Both the position numbers and the translations under genes were made by a program. This document shows positions 17,812 to 26,880 of a DNA stretch of 64,000 nucleotides, piece after piece; within the stretch, counting starts at the first letter, position 1, and each line of letters starts with the position of its first letter. The DNA is from Endozoicomonas montiporae CL-33 (GTDB lineage: Bacteria; Pseudomonadota; Gammaproteobacteria; Pseudomonadales; Endozoicomonadaceae). Where the stretch lies: NCBI RefSeq assembly GCF_001583435.1, contig NZ_CP013251.1, forward strand, positions 1,034,501-1,098,500, written 5' to 3'. The notes under the pieces are model-generated. The model was not told the origin of the DNA, did no database searches, and saw only the letters and a list, made by a program, of their open reading frames with translations.

Positions 17812-19065
17812 GGGCTTGTTGAGTCTTTTTTCGACCATGACTTTCTTCAGTCGGGCAAAGCGGGGCAGGCCGTTCAGGTAGGCGGGGTACTCTTCTCCCT
17901 CAATCAGTGGCTCCAGATATTCACGACAACTTCTGGTTATTCCAAAACTGTCTTCTGTAATGAAGTCCATGGGCATTTTGCGCTCGAAATTAGCGACTTT
18001 GTCCAGCGATGCTTCGCCGACAGACCAGCGATAGGGAGCATTGGATTCACGAATGATCGCAGACATGACTGCATTTCTTCCGGTCACTGCCAGTTCTACC
18101 GCCGCTTTGCCAACGGCGTAAGCCTGCTCGACATCAACCCGGGAAGCAATGTGTCTGGCGGAGCGTTGCAGGTAATCGGCGACAGCATAATGGTATTTGT
18201 AACCCAGTTCCTGCTTGATGGTGGTACACAGGGCAGGCGCTACACCACCGAGCTGTTGGTGGCCAAAGGAGTCAACGACCGTAGTTGATGCCGACACAAA
18301 GCTGCCGTCTTCGTATCGTGCGCCTTCCGAAGCCACAATCACACAGTAGCCTTCCTGCTCTGTGGTTTCTTTGACCTTTTGCAGGAATCGCTCGCGGTTC
18401 AGGGGTATTTCCGGAAAGACAATGATATGTGGAGGATCATTTTCCTGCCGGGCTGCCAACCCCGCTGCTGCGGCCAGCCAGCCAGCATTTCGTCCCATCA
18501 CTTCCATGACAAACACCTTTGTTGATGTGTCACACATGGAAGCAATGTCGTGACTGGCTTCTTTGGTGGAGACCGCCAAATACTTTGCAGCAGAGCCAAA
18601 CCCCGGGCAGTTATCGGTGACTGTCAGGTCATTGTCGATTGTTTTCGGTACGCCAATGCACGTCAGTGGATAACCCATCTGTTCACTCAGTTGAGACACT
18701 TTCAGGGCCGTGTCCATAGAGTCATTGCCGCCATTGTAGAAAAAGTAACCAATGTCGTGCGCCCGAAAGACCTCAATCAGACGACGGTACTCGGCTTCGC
18801 TTTCTCCAATCGGTTTTAACTTGTAGCGGCAGGAGCCAAACGCCCCTCCTGGCGTTCGTAGCAATGCACCAATGGTTTCATGGGACTCAAGGCTGGTGTC
18901 TATCAGCTCTTCCCTGAGTGCGCCAAGGATGCCGTTATGACCGGCATAGACTTTCCCGATTTTGTCGTCGTAGCGGCGAGCTGTTTCAATAACGGCGCAG
19001 GCACTGGCATTGATAACAGCGGTGACACCGCCTGACTGGGCATAAAATGCGTGTTTGACTGACAT
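17800..19065 (-). CDS. pfp: Diphosphate-dependent 6-phosphofructokinase
   Basis: The enzyme reversibly phosphorylates fructose 6-phosphate with pyrophosphate, serving glycolysis or gluconeogenesis. The 421-residue protein has the PFK fold motifs but with PPi-type residues: GGNDS at 112-116, where ATP enzymes have GGDGS, and PKTIDND at 140-146, where ATP enzymes have Gly in place of the Lys. The Asp/Lys pair (D115, K141) is the known marker for PPi use in this family, and D144 is the catalytic base. The start ATG lies on the left side of a 255-base divergent region shared with mpl. The stop lies within a triplicated 12-bp repeat. Confidence 0.93.
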   Translation of the reverse strand: MSVKHAFYAQSGGVTAVINASACAVIETARRYDDKIGKVYAGHNGILGALREELIDTSLESHETIGALLRTPGGAFGSCRYKLKPIGESEAEYRRLIEVFRAHDIGYFFYNGGNDSMDTALKVSQLSEQMGYPLTCIGVPKTIDNDLTVTDNCPGFGSAAKYLAVSTKEASHDIASMCDTSTKVFVMEVMGRNAGWLAAAAGLAARQENDPPHIIVFPEIPLNRERFLQKVKETTEQEGYCVIVASEGARYEDGSFVSASTTVVDSFGHQQLGGVAPALCTTIKQELGYKYHYAVADYLQRSARHIASRVDVEQAYAVGKAAVELAVTGRNAVMSAIIRESNAPYRWSVGEASLDKVANFERKMPMDFITEDSFGITRSCREYLEPLIEGEEYPAYLNGLPRFARLKKVMVEKRLNKPFEL

Positions 19066-19320
19066 CCTTAATGGCTCTTGTAGCGATAGGTGTTTCTTGT
19101 TGTTCCGTAAAAAGCATACTCAAAGTTGGTGTAATGCGGTATCCCCCAGATTAAGTAATGTACATGACCTGACGTTATGTTTAGTGAGGTAGCCGTTGCT
19201 GTTGCAGGCAGCTCATATTCACTGTGAATTTTTCGATAATTTCATAGTAAACTGGTCAGGTTTTATTTTATCGCTGTTAAGCAAGTAGCTACCTGTGGGG
19301 TAGTTGCCTGGAGTCGCTGG

Positions 19321-20691
19321 ATGCACATACATATTCTTGGAATTTGTGGCACATTTATGGGGAGTCTGGCTCTGTTAGCCAAAGAGATGGGATTAACCGT
19401 CAGCGGCTCGGATCAGAACGTTTATCCCCCCATGAGTACTCAGTTGGAAGCCCAGGGAATTGATCTTATTCAGGGATACGATCCCGAGGTGCTGTATCAA
19501 TTAAACCCCGATCTGGTGGTGATTGGTAACGCCATGACCAGAGGTAATCCGGTGGTTGAAGCCGTACTGGATAAAGGCATCCCTTATACGTCAGGTCCCC
19601 AGTTTCTGGCAGAGCAGGTTCTGCGTGACAAGTGGGTAATGGCTGTAGCGGGTACCCATGGAAAAACCACAACCACCAGCATGCTGGCCTGGGTACTTGA
19701 ATACGCCGGTATGTCTCCGGGCTTCCTGATTGGCGGAGTGCCGGAAAATTTTGGCATTTCAGCACGATCAGGCGATACGCCGTTTTTTGTGGTGGAAGCC
19801 GATGAGTACGATACGGCGTTTTTTGATAAACGTTCAAAGTTTGTTCATTATCATCCCCGCACTCTGATTCTGAATAACCTTGAATACGACCATGCCGATA
19901 TTTTTCCAGACCTGTCGTCTATTCAGAAACAGTTCCATCACCTTATTCGTACCATTCCTGCCAGTGGGCGCATTATCATGCCCGGTGGTGATACTGCTCT
20001 GGAAGAAGTGGTTGGCATGGGCTGCTGGTCGGAAATGGAACAGGTCAGCTTAAACGACAATAGCTGTGAGTGGTCTGCCAATGTGCTTGAAGAAGACGGT
20101 AGTCATTTTGAAGTGCTGCGAAACGGCCTGATTGTTGGACAGGTTCGCTGGGAACATCAGGGTTTACACAATGTCAGTAATGCTCTGGCAACCATTGCCG
20201 CCGCCAGACATGTTGGCGTATTGCCAGCCCTGTGCTGTGAAGCCCTGTCTCTTTTTTGCGGTGTCAAGCGCCGTATGGAGTTGATCGGAGAGGTGGGCGG
20301 TGTACACATCTATGACGACTTTGCCCACCACCCAACGGCTATTGCCAGTACGCTGGAAGGGTTGCGGGCAAAGGTCGGTTCCCAAACCATTAAGGCGGTG
20401 ATTGAGCCTCGCTCGAATACCATGAAAATGGGCTATCACAAAGATGTGCTGGCACAGGCCACGGCAGCGGCTTCAGAGGTTCTCTGGTTTGCGCCTGAAG
20501 AGATTGACTGGTTGGAAGATGCAGTCAAAGAGAAGAGTCCGGTTGCTGCGAGGGTAATGGATTCAACCAGTGAGATTATTGATTATCTGCTGGCTGAAGT
20601 TCAGCCTGATGAACACTGGGTCATTATGAGTAATGGTGGGTTTGAAAACATACACAGCCGTCTGCTGGAAGCACTTAAGAACCGCACATAA
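19321..20691 (+). CDS. mpl: UDP-MurNAc:L-Ala-gamma-D-Glu-mDAP ligase
   Basis: Mpl is the murein recycling ligase that joins the salvaged tripeptide (or tetra/pentapeptide) to UDP-MurNAc. The 456-residue protein has the Mur ligase plan: an N-terminal Rossmann-like domain beginning MHIHILGICGTFMG, ATP-binding GTHGKTTTT at 111-119, EADEYDTAFFDKR, the conserved NLEYDHADIF, and a C-terminal ligase domain with IYDDFAHHPTAI and EPRSNTMKMG. These last motifs separate Mpl from MurC. ubiX follows 13 bases after the stop, so the two are probably one transcript. Confidence 0.96.
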   Translation: MHIHILGICGTFMGSLALLAKEMGLTVSGSDQNVYPPMSTQLEAQGIDLIQGYDPEVLYQLNPDLVVIGNAMTRGNPVVEAVLDKGIPYTSGPQFLAEQVLRDKWVMAVAGTHGKTTTTSMLAWVLEYAGMSPGFLIGGVPENFGISARSGDTPFFVVEADEYDTAFFDKRSKFVHYHPRTLILNNLEYDHADIFPDLSSIQKQFHHLIRTIPASGRIIMPGGDTALEEVVGMGCWSEMEQVSLNDNSCEWSANVLEEDGSHFEVLRNGLIVGQVRWEHQGLHNVSNALATIAAARHVGVLPALCCEALSLFCGVKRRMELIGEVGGVHIYDDFAHHPTAIASTLEGLRAKVGSQTIKAVIEPRSNTMKMGYHKDVLAQATAAASEVLWFAPEEIDWLEDAVKEKSPVAARVMDSTSEIIDYLLAEVQPDEHWVIMSNGGFENIHSRLLEALKNRT

Positions 20692-20704
20692 TCAGGATAT
20701 TAAC

Positions 20705-21346
20705 GTGTCTGAATGGAAAACAGATAGACAGCATAAAACAAAACGCATCACGCTGGCGATTACCGGAGCTTCCGGGGTGCAGTATGGTTTTCGGTTGTTG
20801 GAATGCCTGGTGGCTTCGGATGTTCAGGTGTTTTGCCTGATTTCAAAAGCTGCAAGGGTGGTTTCTGACGTTGAGACTGATTTGAAACTTCCTGAAAGCG
20901 ATCCGGAACTGGAGGCATTGCTGACAGATTATGCCCGGGCCGAACCCGGGCAGGTTAAGGTGTTTGGTGATGAACAGTGGATGTCTCCGGTGGCTTCAGG
21001 CAGTGGGGCACCCAGCCAGATGGTGGTGTGTCCGTGCAGTGCCGGGTCGTTATCGGCCATTGCAACAGGTGCCAGTAATAACCTCATTGAGCGGGCAGCA
21101 GATGTGATACTGAAGGAACGGGGGAAGCTTATTCTGGTGCCTCGGGAAGCGCCTTACTCGGAAATTCATCTGGAACATATGTTAAAGCTGACCCGAATGG
21201 GAGCTGTTGTAATCCCGGCTTCTCCCGGCTTTTACAACAAACCTGAGTCGGTTGAAGACATGGTGGACTTTGTTGTTGCAAGAATTTTAAGTCAGCTGGG
21301 CTTTGAGCAGGAGCTGATGCCCAACTGGGGACATCAGCTTTTATAA
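20705..21346 (+). CDS. ubiX: Flavin prenyltransferase UbiX
   Basis: UbiX prenylates FMN to make the cofactor for the UbiD decarboxylase in ubiquinone synthesis. The GTG at 20705 is chosen because it follows mpl by 13 bases and has AGGA seven bases upstream; longer in-frame starts fall inside mpl. The 213-residue product has ITGASGVQYG near residue 20 (FMN phosphate binding), the family segment PCSAGSLSAIATGASNNLIE, and LVPREAPYSEIHLEHML near the C-terminus. The first 15 residues are a polar extension. The gene converges on the next one with an 8-base gap. Confidence 0.95.
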   Translation: MSEWKTDRQHKTKRITLAITGASGVQYGFRLLECLVASDVQVFCLISKAARVVSDVETDLKLPESDPELEALLTDYARAEPGQVKVFGDEQWMSPVASGSGAPSQMVVCPCSAGSLSAIATGASNNLIERAADVILKERGKLILVPREAPYSEIHLEHMLKLTRMGAVVIPASPGFYNKPESVEDMVDFVVARILSQLGFEQELMPNWGHQLL

Positions 21347-21354
21347 ATGTAGAG

Positions 21355-22317
21355 CTACTGGTTAGCCGAGACACGTTTTTGCAGGTTATGTAGCCACAGT
21401 GCGAGTGCGTCCAGGTAGATAGCAGTACGGGTTTCATCGGCGGCCTTTTCGCCGGTCACTTCGGTTTTGAAAGATTCGGGCAGCTCCTGTCTGACCACTT
21501 CGTGTTGATACAAAGCATGTGGTTGGTCAGAAACCACGAGCGTTTTGCCGCCAGCCGGTTTTCCGTCAGGTGTCTTGTATTCCTGAATCCATTTTTTCAG
21601 AGTGTCCCGGGTGTTGGCACGTTGCCAGTAATTTTCATTCCAGTATCTGGGAGTATCGATGTAGATAACCGGTATTTTACGCATAGCTTCAGGCATCTCT
21701 GTGGCTTCAAAGACCATGCGGGCGCCTTCGGTTTCGGTTTGTGGCCGGGCATTTTTTTGTGCCGATTCGGGGGCTCCCTTGCCAATCACTCTGCTGATCA
21801 ACGTGTCCACCTGATCAATGCCTGCAATTAAGGGGCGCTGAGCAACAAGAAAGACAATCTGGTTGAAACGAACGCCTTCATGCCAGAGCTTTACGAGCTG
21901 CTTCAGTCGGGTTTCCATTCTCGGTACTGTGGCTCCCAGTAGCAGAGCGTATTCAAAGTGCTTACTGGAAGGCTTTAGTTCATCAACCAGTCCAATCTTC
22001 TTCAAATGCGCCATGACTTTCTGGTGCTGCTCATCATCCAGTTTGATATCCGGCATTTCCCACCGTTCCTGACCGGGCTTTCTTCGCCAGCGTTGGGCGG
22101 CATTCGTTATTGAGTCCAGATCCAGAGAGTGAGGAACATCCAGTTCATCCAACAGGGATGACAGGGTGTTGATTAATTCGTCACTGTGAATGGGAGAAAG
22201 GGGCTGTGCAGGGGCTGAATAAAGTGTTTGTGCATTCATTACCGTCATCCATAACAGTACAAAAAAACATGGGCGTACCAGTCGCCGCCGGTACTGAAGG
22301 AGATAAGACAAGGACAT
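21355..22317 (-). CDS. Predicted exported protein with YdcF/DUF218-like pattern
   Basis: The 320-residue protein starts with a basic stretch and one hydrophobic segment (about residues 10-33), so it is exported or membrane-anchored. The remainder has a pattern reminiscent of the YdcF/ElyC (DUF218) Rossmann-like family: a hydrophobic strand then GATVPRMETRLKQLVKL, TEGARMVFEATEMPEAM, PVIYIDTP, RANTRDTLKKW, and LVVSDQPHALYQ. This resemblance is weak and made by eye; the core is preceded by an unusual region of about 110 residues. DUF218 proteins in other bacteria act on envelope polysaccharide carriers. No operon partner is evident. Confidence 0.6.
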   Translation of the reverse strand: MSLSYLLQYRRRLVRPCFFVLLWMTVMNAQTLYSAPAQPLSPIHSDELINTLSSLLDELDVPHSLDLDSITNAAQRWRRKPGQERWEMPDIKLDDEQHQKVMAHLKKIGLVDELKPSSKHFEYALLLGATVPRMETRLKQLVKLWHEGVRFNQIVFLVAQRPLIAGIDQVDTLISRVIGKGAPESAQKNARPQTETEGARMVFEATEMPEAMRKIPVIYIDTPRYWNENYWQRANTRDTLKKWIQEYKTPDGKPAGGKTLVVSDQPHALYQHEVVRQELPESFKTEVTGEKAADETRTAIYLDALALWLHNLQKRVSANQ

Positions 22318-22397
22318 AGAAAGCTGCCTTATGAAGATTTTTATTTCGGCATCAGCTTAGACCGGTTTAGTTTCGCGGGTAGAACTAAACTGCAGAC

Positions 22398-22709
22398 TCA
22401 GAATGGTTGGTTCGGGGTAGCTGATGGGTTCTGCCTGGTGTACTGCAAAAAACTCTGATCAAGCTCGGGAGCGTCCCAACCGTCCGGAAAGTGCTTGGCA
22501 AGCTCTGCCATCATGACCGAGTATTCGTTTGCCGGTTTGCTCAACAGGTACGTGAGAAAGGTGTAGAGTTTGTTCGACATCTGCTGGTTAAAACTGTCCA
22601 GTTGTTCCTGAGAGAGTTTGCCCTGCTTGAGGCTCTCATTGAGTTCGGATTCACGGGTGCAGTTGGCAGCGATAATCAGGGCAAGCTTTTTGATGGTATT
22701 GTCATTCAT
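22398..22709 (-). CDS. Hypothetical protein, 103 residues
   Basis: The ATG at 22709 (MNDNTIKKLALIIAANC) is preferred because AAAGGA lies seven bases upstream; an in-frame start 39 bases earlier would include that ribosome site. The product is soluble and mostly helical, with no signal peptide or membrane span, and a Pro/Gln/Asn-rich tail. I recognise no family. It is on the same strand as its neighbours but is separated from the next upstream gene by a long inverted repeat, so it may be transcribed alone. Confidence 0.6.
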   Translation of the reverse strand: MNDNTIKKLALIIAANCTRESELNESLKQGKLSQEQLDSFNQQMSNKLYTFLTYLLSKPANEYSVMMAELAKHFPDGWDAPELDQSFLQYTRQNPSATPNQPF

Positions 22710-22817
22710 GGCAGTTCCTTTGCCTCCCGAAAGGAATGTAATGGACATATACCTTAAAACTAGCAGTTGAAGTACACCTTTTCCCTGATGAAGGTGACGG
22801 GAAGGTTGATCAAGGGC

Positions 22818-22864
22818 TTTAAGACCATTAAAAGAGGCTGAAAGCGATTTTTAATGGTCTTAAA
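22818..22864. terminator. AT-rich 16-bp inverted repeat
   Basis: A perfect 16-bp inverted repeat (22818-22833 / 22849-22864) with a 15-base spacer lies just past the stop of the minus-strand gene at 22868. Its T/A-rich arms resemble a terminator, but there is no separate U-tract. Confidence 0.55.
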
Positions 22865-22867
22865 CAG

Positions 22868-23284
22868 TCAAAGTCTTGTCAGGGCGACTCCAAAACCGAT
22901 GCCTGTTCCGATCAGCATTCCGGCAGGTCCGCCAATTGAACCGATCAGCAAACCGAGCATAGCGCCTGCTTTTAACTTTGTTGCAGCGCTGACATGGGGT
23001 GCCTTCAGGTTCTTGTATGATGTAACCACATAGTCTTTGATTGATTTTGCTTTCGTCCCGATGGCTTCCCATGCTTTTTTGGCATAGCTTGTTAAATACA
23101 GTCTCGGCACCATTATCGATTTAACCGATCTTGAAACCGACTTCCAAAAAGACTTTACGCCAGAGACTGACGGTTGGCCTTTTCCCGGTTTACCTGGAAC
23201 GCTTTCCTGAAGTAGGGCATTACGTTGTCGTTCAAGTTCGTACGGGTCTGCAAAAGGTTGATAGTCATCTGTGGTAGGTAACAT
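22868..23284 (-). CDS. Hypothetical protein with C-terminal glycine zipper
   Basis: The ATG at 23284 (MLPTTDDYQPF) is chosen because AAGGAG lies seven bases upstream; a longer in-frame start lacks a ribosome site. The 138-residue product is basic and polar for about 100 residues, then ends with a hydrophobic Gly-rich stretch of about 32 residues: GAMLGLLIGSIGG, PAGMLIGTG and IGFGVALTRL. This GxxxG spacing is a glycine zipper, often found in membrane-inserting or oligomerising proteins. No signal peptide is seen and no family recognised. A membrane-active or secreted protein is possible but unproven. Confidence 0.6.
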   Translation of the reverse strand: MLPTTDDYQPFADPYELERQRNALLQESVPGKPGKGQPSVSGVKSFWKSVSRSVKSIMVPRLYLTSYAKKAWEAIGTKAKSIKDYVVTSYKNLKAPHVSAATKLKAGAMLGLLIGSIGGPAGMLIGTGIGFGVALTRL

Positions 23285-23431
23285 AGCAATTCTCCTTGTT
23301 TTATCTTCCTGATATTCCGTTGGTAAGGAACCTCTGTGAGTCAAGATAATGCATGTTTGGAGAGCGGTGATCACTGACAGTGATGTCAGAATGACTGACA
23401 AAAGGATATTGCTTAGAAGGAATCAGCTAAT

Positions 23432-23818
23432 TTATTGATTTTTAGGGCAGTTTAATTGTGAGTACCACCGACTGAGGCTATCGACTTCTTCCTCGGTCAG
23501 CATTTTGGCAATGTTCACCATGGGGATATGATTAGTCCGCCGACCTTCCCGGTAATCCCTCAGCTGTCTGGCGAGGTAAACCTGCTTCTGGCAGGCAAGG
23601 TTCGGATTGAAGTCGGCAGTGCCGATGCCTTCCGGGCCATGGCAACCGGAGCAGAGTACCAGGGCTTTATTTCTGGCAGCCTGCATTTCGGGTGACAGCA
23701 CTTCTTTTTGAGGCTCAGGTGCTGGTTTTGAACAGCCACTAAGCAGCAGAAAGATAGTAATAAGAAGGAGCGGGAATCGGGTGAGTGCTGATTTTAGTTC
23801 GATCACGCTGGGTGTCAT
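23432..23818 (-). CDS. Cytochrome c family lipoprotein
   Basis: The 128-residue protein has a hydrophobic N-terminal segment ending in a lipobox (LLLSGC, lipid-bearing C29), so it is a membrane-anchored periplasmic lipoprotein. One haem c site, CSGCH, is at residues 56-60. A Met in HIPMVNIAKML about 40 residues later is the likely distal haem ligand, as in small class I cytochromes. It resembles the c553/c4-type domains that carry electrons to oxidases. A GTG one codon earlier could also serve as start. No oxidase or dehydrogenase gene lies nearby to indicate its partner. Confidence 0.85.
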   Translation of the reverse strand: MTPSVIELKSALTRFPLLLITIFLLLSGCSKPAPEPQKEVLSPEMQAARNKALVLCSGCHGPEGIGTADFNPNLACQKQVYLARQLRDYREGRRTNHIPMVNIAKMLTEEEVDSLSRWYSQLNCPKNQ

Positions 23819-23855
23819 CACTACAAATTCCCGCTCAATGACAATGAAAAAGAAA

Positions 23856-24938
23856 TCAGTCGATAGCCGTTCCGTCTTTTTTCAGGCGCAGCCACTGGTG
23901 AGAGTACCAGTAGTAACGTCTGCCATCCATAGACGGCGCGGTGCAATTATAGCGACTTCTGCCAACAGGCAAGCTGTCAGGTGTTGCTGTAGTGAATCGG
24001 GTTTTCTCATCGTCCAGCCATGTCACGGGAATTTCACCCGCATTGGAGGCATAGCATTGCAGCTGATTTTTCTGAAAGTCGCCCTTTGCCAGCTCCAGTG
24101 TCAGCGATGGTTTAAGGTTGTCGTCAGTGACCATGGCAGAAGCAGGCTGCTGCTTTTTAACCGGAAGTGGCAGGCTGTTGACTTTGGTTCTGAAGCCTCG
24201 CATTTCGGCATAGTCCGCAGCCATTGGGTAACGGGGTAACAGGGTAAAGTCTGACAATGGTCCGACAACGCCCGACTGCTGACCAAAGCCCACATAGCCC
24301 ATGCTGGACAACAGCTGTTGCAGTTCCGGATTCGCTTCACCAAACGGCCAGGCAAACAGCTTGACGTTCTGGCCGGTTTGCTCCTTGATACGGGCTTCTG
24401 TGGCCTGAATTTCGTCACGATTGCGGTTTATCCACGCCTGACGGGTTTCATCTGGGTGTTTCACCACCATATGGGAGTGGGTAATGGAATGGTTGGCGAT
24501 GGTTGCCCCATGCTGACCCATCTCTTTCAGCTGCTCCCAACTGAGGAACTGGCTGAAGCCTTTGTCAACCGGTTCAATGGCTACAAAAATAGTGAAGGGG
24601 TAGCCTTTTTCTTTAAGCAGGGGGAAGGCATTTTCATAGATGTTCAGATAGGCATCATCGAAGGTAATAACAACGGTTTTATCCGGCAAAGGTTTACCAT
24701 CACGAATGGCGTCAACGACATCAACACTATTTTTCACACTAAAGCCATTGTCGTCCAGATAGTCCAGATGTTGCTTCAGCTGATCGGGCGTGACGCTGGT
24801 GGATCTGGGAGTATGCTCACTGACGTGGTGGTACTGCAAAAACACGGCACTGTCAGCACTGTTTGCCAGAGCAGGTAACAGCATCAGGGCACATAAAGCA
24901 GTTTTCAGCGACAGAAAACAGGAAAGCAGCTGCTTCAT
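23856..24938 (-). CDS. Secreted polysaccharide deacetylase family protein
   Basis: The ATG at 24938 (MKQLLSCFLSLK) follows AAAGGA by six bases and gives a signal peptide ending near ALANSA; upstream in-frame codons lack these features. The 360-residue product has a NodB-type deacetylase domain: TFDDAY at 92-97 with the catalytic and metal Asp residues D94/D95, and the metal-binding NHSITHSH with H150 and H154. PFGEANPELQQLL supplies a later family motif. The domain resembles the N-terminal deacetylase half of PgaB-like proteins. A C-terminal region of about 100 residues follows with no recognised domain. It probably deacetylates an extracellular or periplasmic polysaccharide. Confidence 0.85.
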   Translation of the reverse strand: MKQLLSCFLSLKTALCALMLLPALANSADSAVFLQYHHVSEHTPRSTSVTPDQLKQHLDYLDDNGFSVKNSVDVVDAIRDGKPLPDKTVVITFDDAYLNIYENAFPLLKEKGYPFTIFVAIEPVDKGFSQFLSWEQLKEMGQHGATIANHSITHSHMVVKHPDETRQAWINRNRDEIQATEARIKEQTGQNVKLFAWPFGEANPELQQLLSSMGYVGFGQQSGVVGPLSDFTLLPRYPMAADYAEMRGFRTKVNSLPLPVKKQQPASAMVTDDNLKPSLTLELAKGDFQKNQLQCYASNAGEIPVTWLDDEKTRFTTATPDSLPVGRSRYNCTAPSMDGRRYYWYSHQWLRLKKDGTAID

Positions 24939-25209
24939 CGGGCATCCTTTATTAATTGGTATAAGCCCACACAATATCAAAATACAAGACAGTGGGCATC
25001 GACAGCAGGCATAAATGGAAAGGCATGAGGGAAGGTTAAAAAGAGGCACTCAGGGCGAGTGCCTGCATCTGGTCCAAAAGGAGAGGAGCATGCCGGCCGC
25101 AGGAAATGGCGGAACCTGCAACCAGCGACTCTTTTATTGACCAAAATCTATCAGACTAATAGCCACAGCTGGGTACTGCCTTTAGACGTTAGTCTATCAA
25201 CCTTTGGTC

Positions 25210-26067
25210 TTATCGTTGCCGTATCAGCCCTTCCTGCATGGTTGAGGCGACCAGACGCCCCTGCTGGTCAAATACCTGACCTCTTACCAGCCCTCTGGCT
25301 CCGCTGGCGGAAGGGCTGTCGATGGAATACAGCAGCCATTCATCCATACGGAACGGGCGATGGAACCACATGGCGTGGTCAAGGCTGGCTACCTGCAGGT
25401 TGGGCTGCAGGAAACGGACGCCATGAGGGAACAGAGCGGTTGGCAGGAATGGCATATCCGAAGCAAAGGCCAGCAGGTATTTGTGCACACCGGGCACATC
25501 AGGCATGGTGCCAGCGGCTTTAAACCAGACTTTATTCAGCGGTGGACACTTTTCCGGACGATAAGGGTTGGTGGGTTCTTCATAGCGGATGTCGATAGGG
25601 GACTCGCTTTGCAGCCTTTCCCGAACCGATGGCGGCAGAAAATCTTTCATCTGATTCTTCAGAGCCTGGTCGGAAATCAGGCCTTCCGGATCCTGACTGG
25701 CTGGCATGTCGTCCTGATGTTCAAACCCTTCCTCTTCAATGTGGAAAGAAGCGGACAGGTTGAAAATGGGTTTGCCTTTTTGAATGGCAACGACACGGCG
25801 GGTAGTAAAACTTTTGCCGTCACGAATGCAGTCAACGTTGTAAACAATGGGCAGGTTGACGTCGCCTTCACGCAGGAAGTAACTATGGAAGGAGTGAACA
25901 TGCCTTTCCGTTGGAACCGTTTGCCGAGCCGCTGACAGAGCCTGCCCGATCACCTGACCACCATAAACTCTGCCCAGACCGTAATCCTGACTCTGACCGC
26001 GAAAAATATTTTCTTCAATGGCTTCCAGTTTGAGCAGCTCTAACAGCTCATCCAGAACTTTACTCAT
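25210..26067 (-). CDS. tesB: Acyl-CoA thioesterase II
   Basis: TesB hydrolyses medium- and long-chain acyl-CoAs. The ATG at 26067 (MSKVLDELLELLKLE) gives 285 residues, the usual length, and follows GAGG by eight bases; an upstream ATG at 26121 would add 18 unusual residues inside trmH. The double hot-dog fold is marked by NIFRGQSQDYGLGRVYGGQVIGQAL in the first half and SLDHAMWFHRPFR with the catalytic-region Asp in the second. The C-terminus GRLVASTMQEGLIR is diagnostic. The start overlaps the trmH end by eight bases, so the two minus-strand genes are probably cotranscribed. Confidence 0.94.
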   Translation of the reverse strand: MSKVLDELLELLKLEAIEENIFRGQSQDYGLGRVYGGQVIGQALSAARQTVPTERHVHSFHSYFLREGDVNLPIVYNVDCIRDGKSFTTRRVVAIQKGKPIFNLSASFHIEEEGFEHQDDMPASQDPEGLISDQALKNQMKDFLPPSVRERLQSESPIDIRYEEPTNPYRPEKCPPLNKVWFKAAGTMPDVPGVHKYLLAFASDMPFLPTALFPHGVRFLQPNLQVASLDHAMWFHRPFRMDEWLLYSIDSPSASGARGLVRGQVFDQQGRLVASTMQEGLIRQR

Positions 26068-26779
26068 GCTCAGTGCCTCTTTCATCAATGGATTCATGTT
26101 TACAGGTACGAACTTTTTCATACCAGAGAGATGGATTAATCAACTGACCATGATCGTTCAATTCAGGATAAGGCAAACGACGTTCGTCGCAGTACCTTGC
26201 CAGCTCGGGGTAGCCCCATTGAAACAAGGCTTTCCGGTAACACGCTTCAGGCAGTTTAGGCTGGTCGTACATGCCTTTAATTAACCGCTGACGCTGGGCT
26301 TCGACCAGAATGACTGCGGCAGCGACTGAAACATTATAAGAAGCCACCATCCCCTGCATTGGAATAATGATGTGCTGATCGGCCAGAGCAGCAGCTTCAC
26401 TGGAAATACCACGTTTCTCGGCGCCCAGCATCAGGGCGCAGGGTTGGGTGAAATCAACTTCATGATACGGAATGGCCTGCTCGGAAAAGTGAGCGGCGTA
26501 AATCGTAAAACCCTGTTGCTTCAGGTGGGCAGCAGTGTCCTGAACCCGGTCATAGTGATGCACATTGACGTATTTGTGGCTGCCCATGGAACGACGGCGA
26601 ATGCCCCGGTAGCCCTCTTTGGGCTGGGTCAGGTGCAAGTCTGCAATGCCTACGGCATCACAGGTTCTGATAATGGCAGAAAGGTTGTGGTTTTTGTGAA
26701 CCTGATCGGTCATCACCGTGAGATCCGGCTGACGACGATCGAGCACTGCGCGAAATTTCTGGTAACGCTCCGGTGTCAT
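26060..26779 (-). CDS. trmH: tRNA (guanosine(18)-2'-O)-methyltransferase
   Basis: TrmH methylates the 2'-hydroxyl of G18 in the D-loop of tRNAs. The protein has the SPOUT family features: an N-terminal RRQPDLTVMTDQVHKNHNLSAI segment with the Asn/Arg catalytic region (IIRTCDAVG), and the C-terminal knot motifs LMLGAEKRGIS, IIIPMQGMVASYNVSVAAA and LVEAQRQR. The ATG at 26779 (MTPERYQKFR) aligns with the E. coli start, but its ribosome site is poor; an in-frame ATG at 26791 is an alternative. It is divergent from the DedA gene. Confidence 0.93.
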   Translation of the reverse strand: MTPERYQKFRAVLDRRQPDLTVMTDQVHKNHNLSAIIRTCDAVGIADLHLTQPKEGYRGIRRRSMGSHKYVNVHHYDRVQDTAAHLKQQGFTIYAAHFSEQAIPYHEVDFTQPCALMLGAEKRGISSEAAALADQHIIIPMQGMVASYNVSVAAAVILVEAQRQRLIKGMYDQPKLPEACYRKALFQWGYPELARYCDERRLPYPELNDHGQLINPSLWYEKVRTCKHESIDERGTEHE

Positions 26780-26880
26780 GGGTGTGATCATTGCCTGTTG
26801 AAAGTTCAGCGATTTTAACTTTGGCAAAAGCGGGCGGCAAACGTTATGCTGCCGACACGACGAATAAGATTCCGGTTGTT

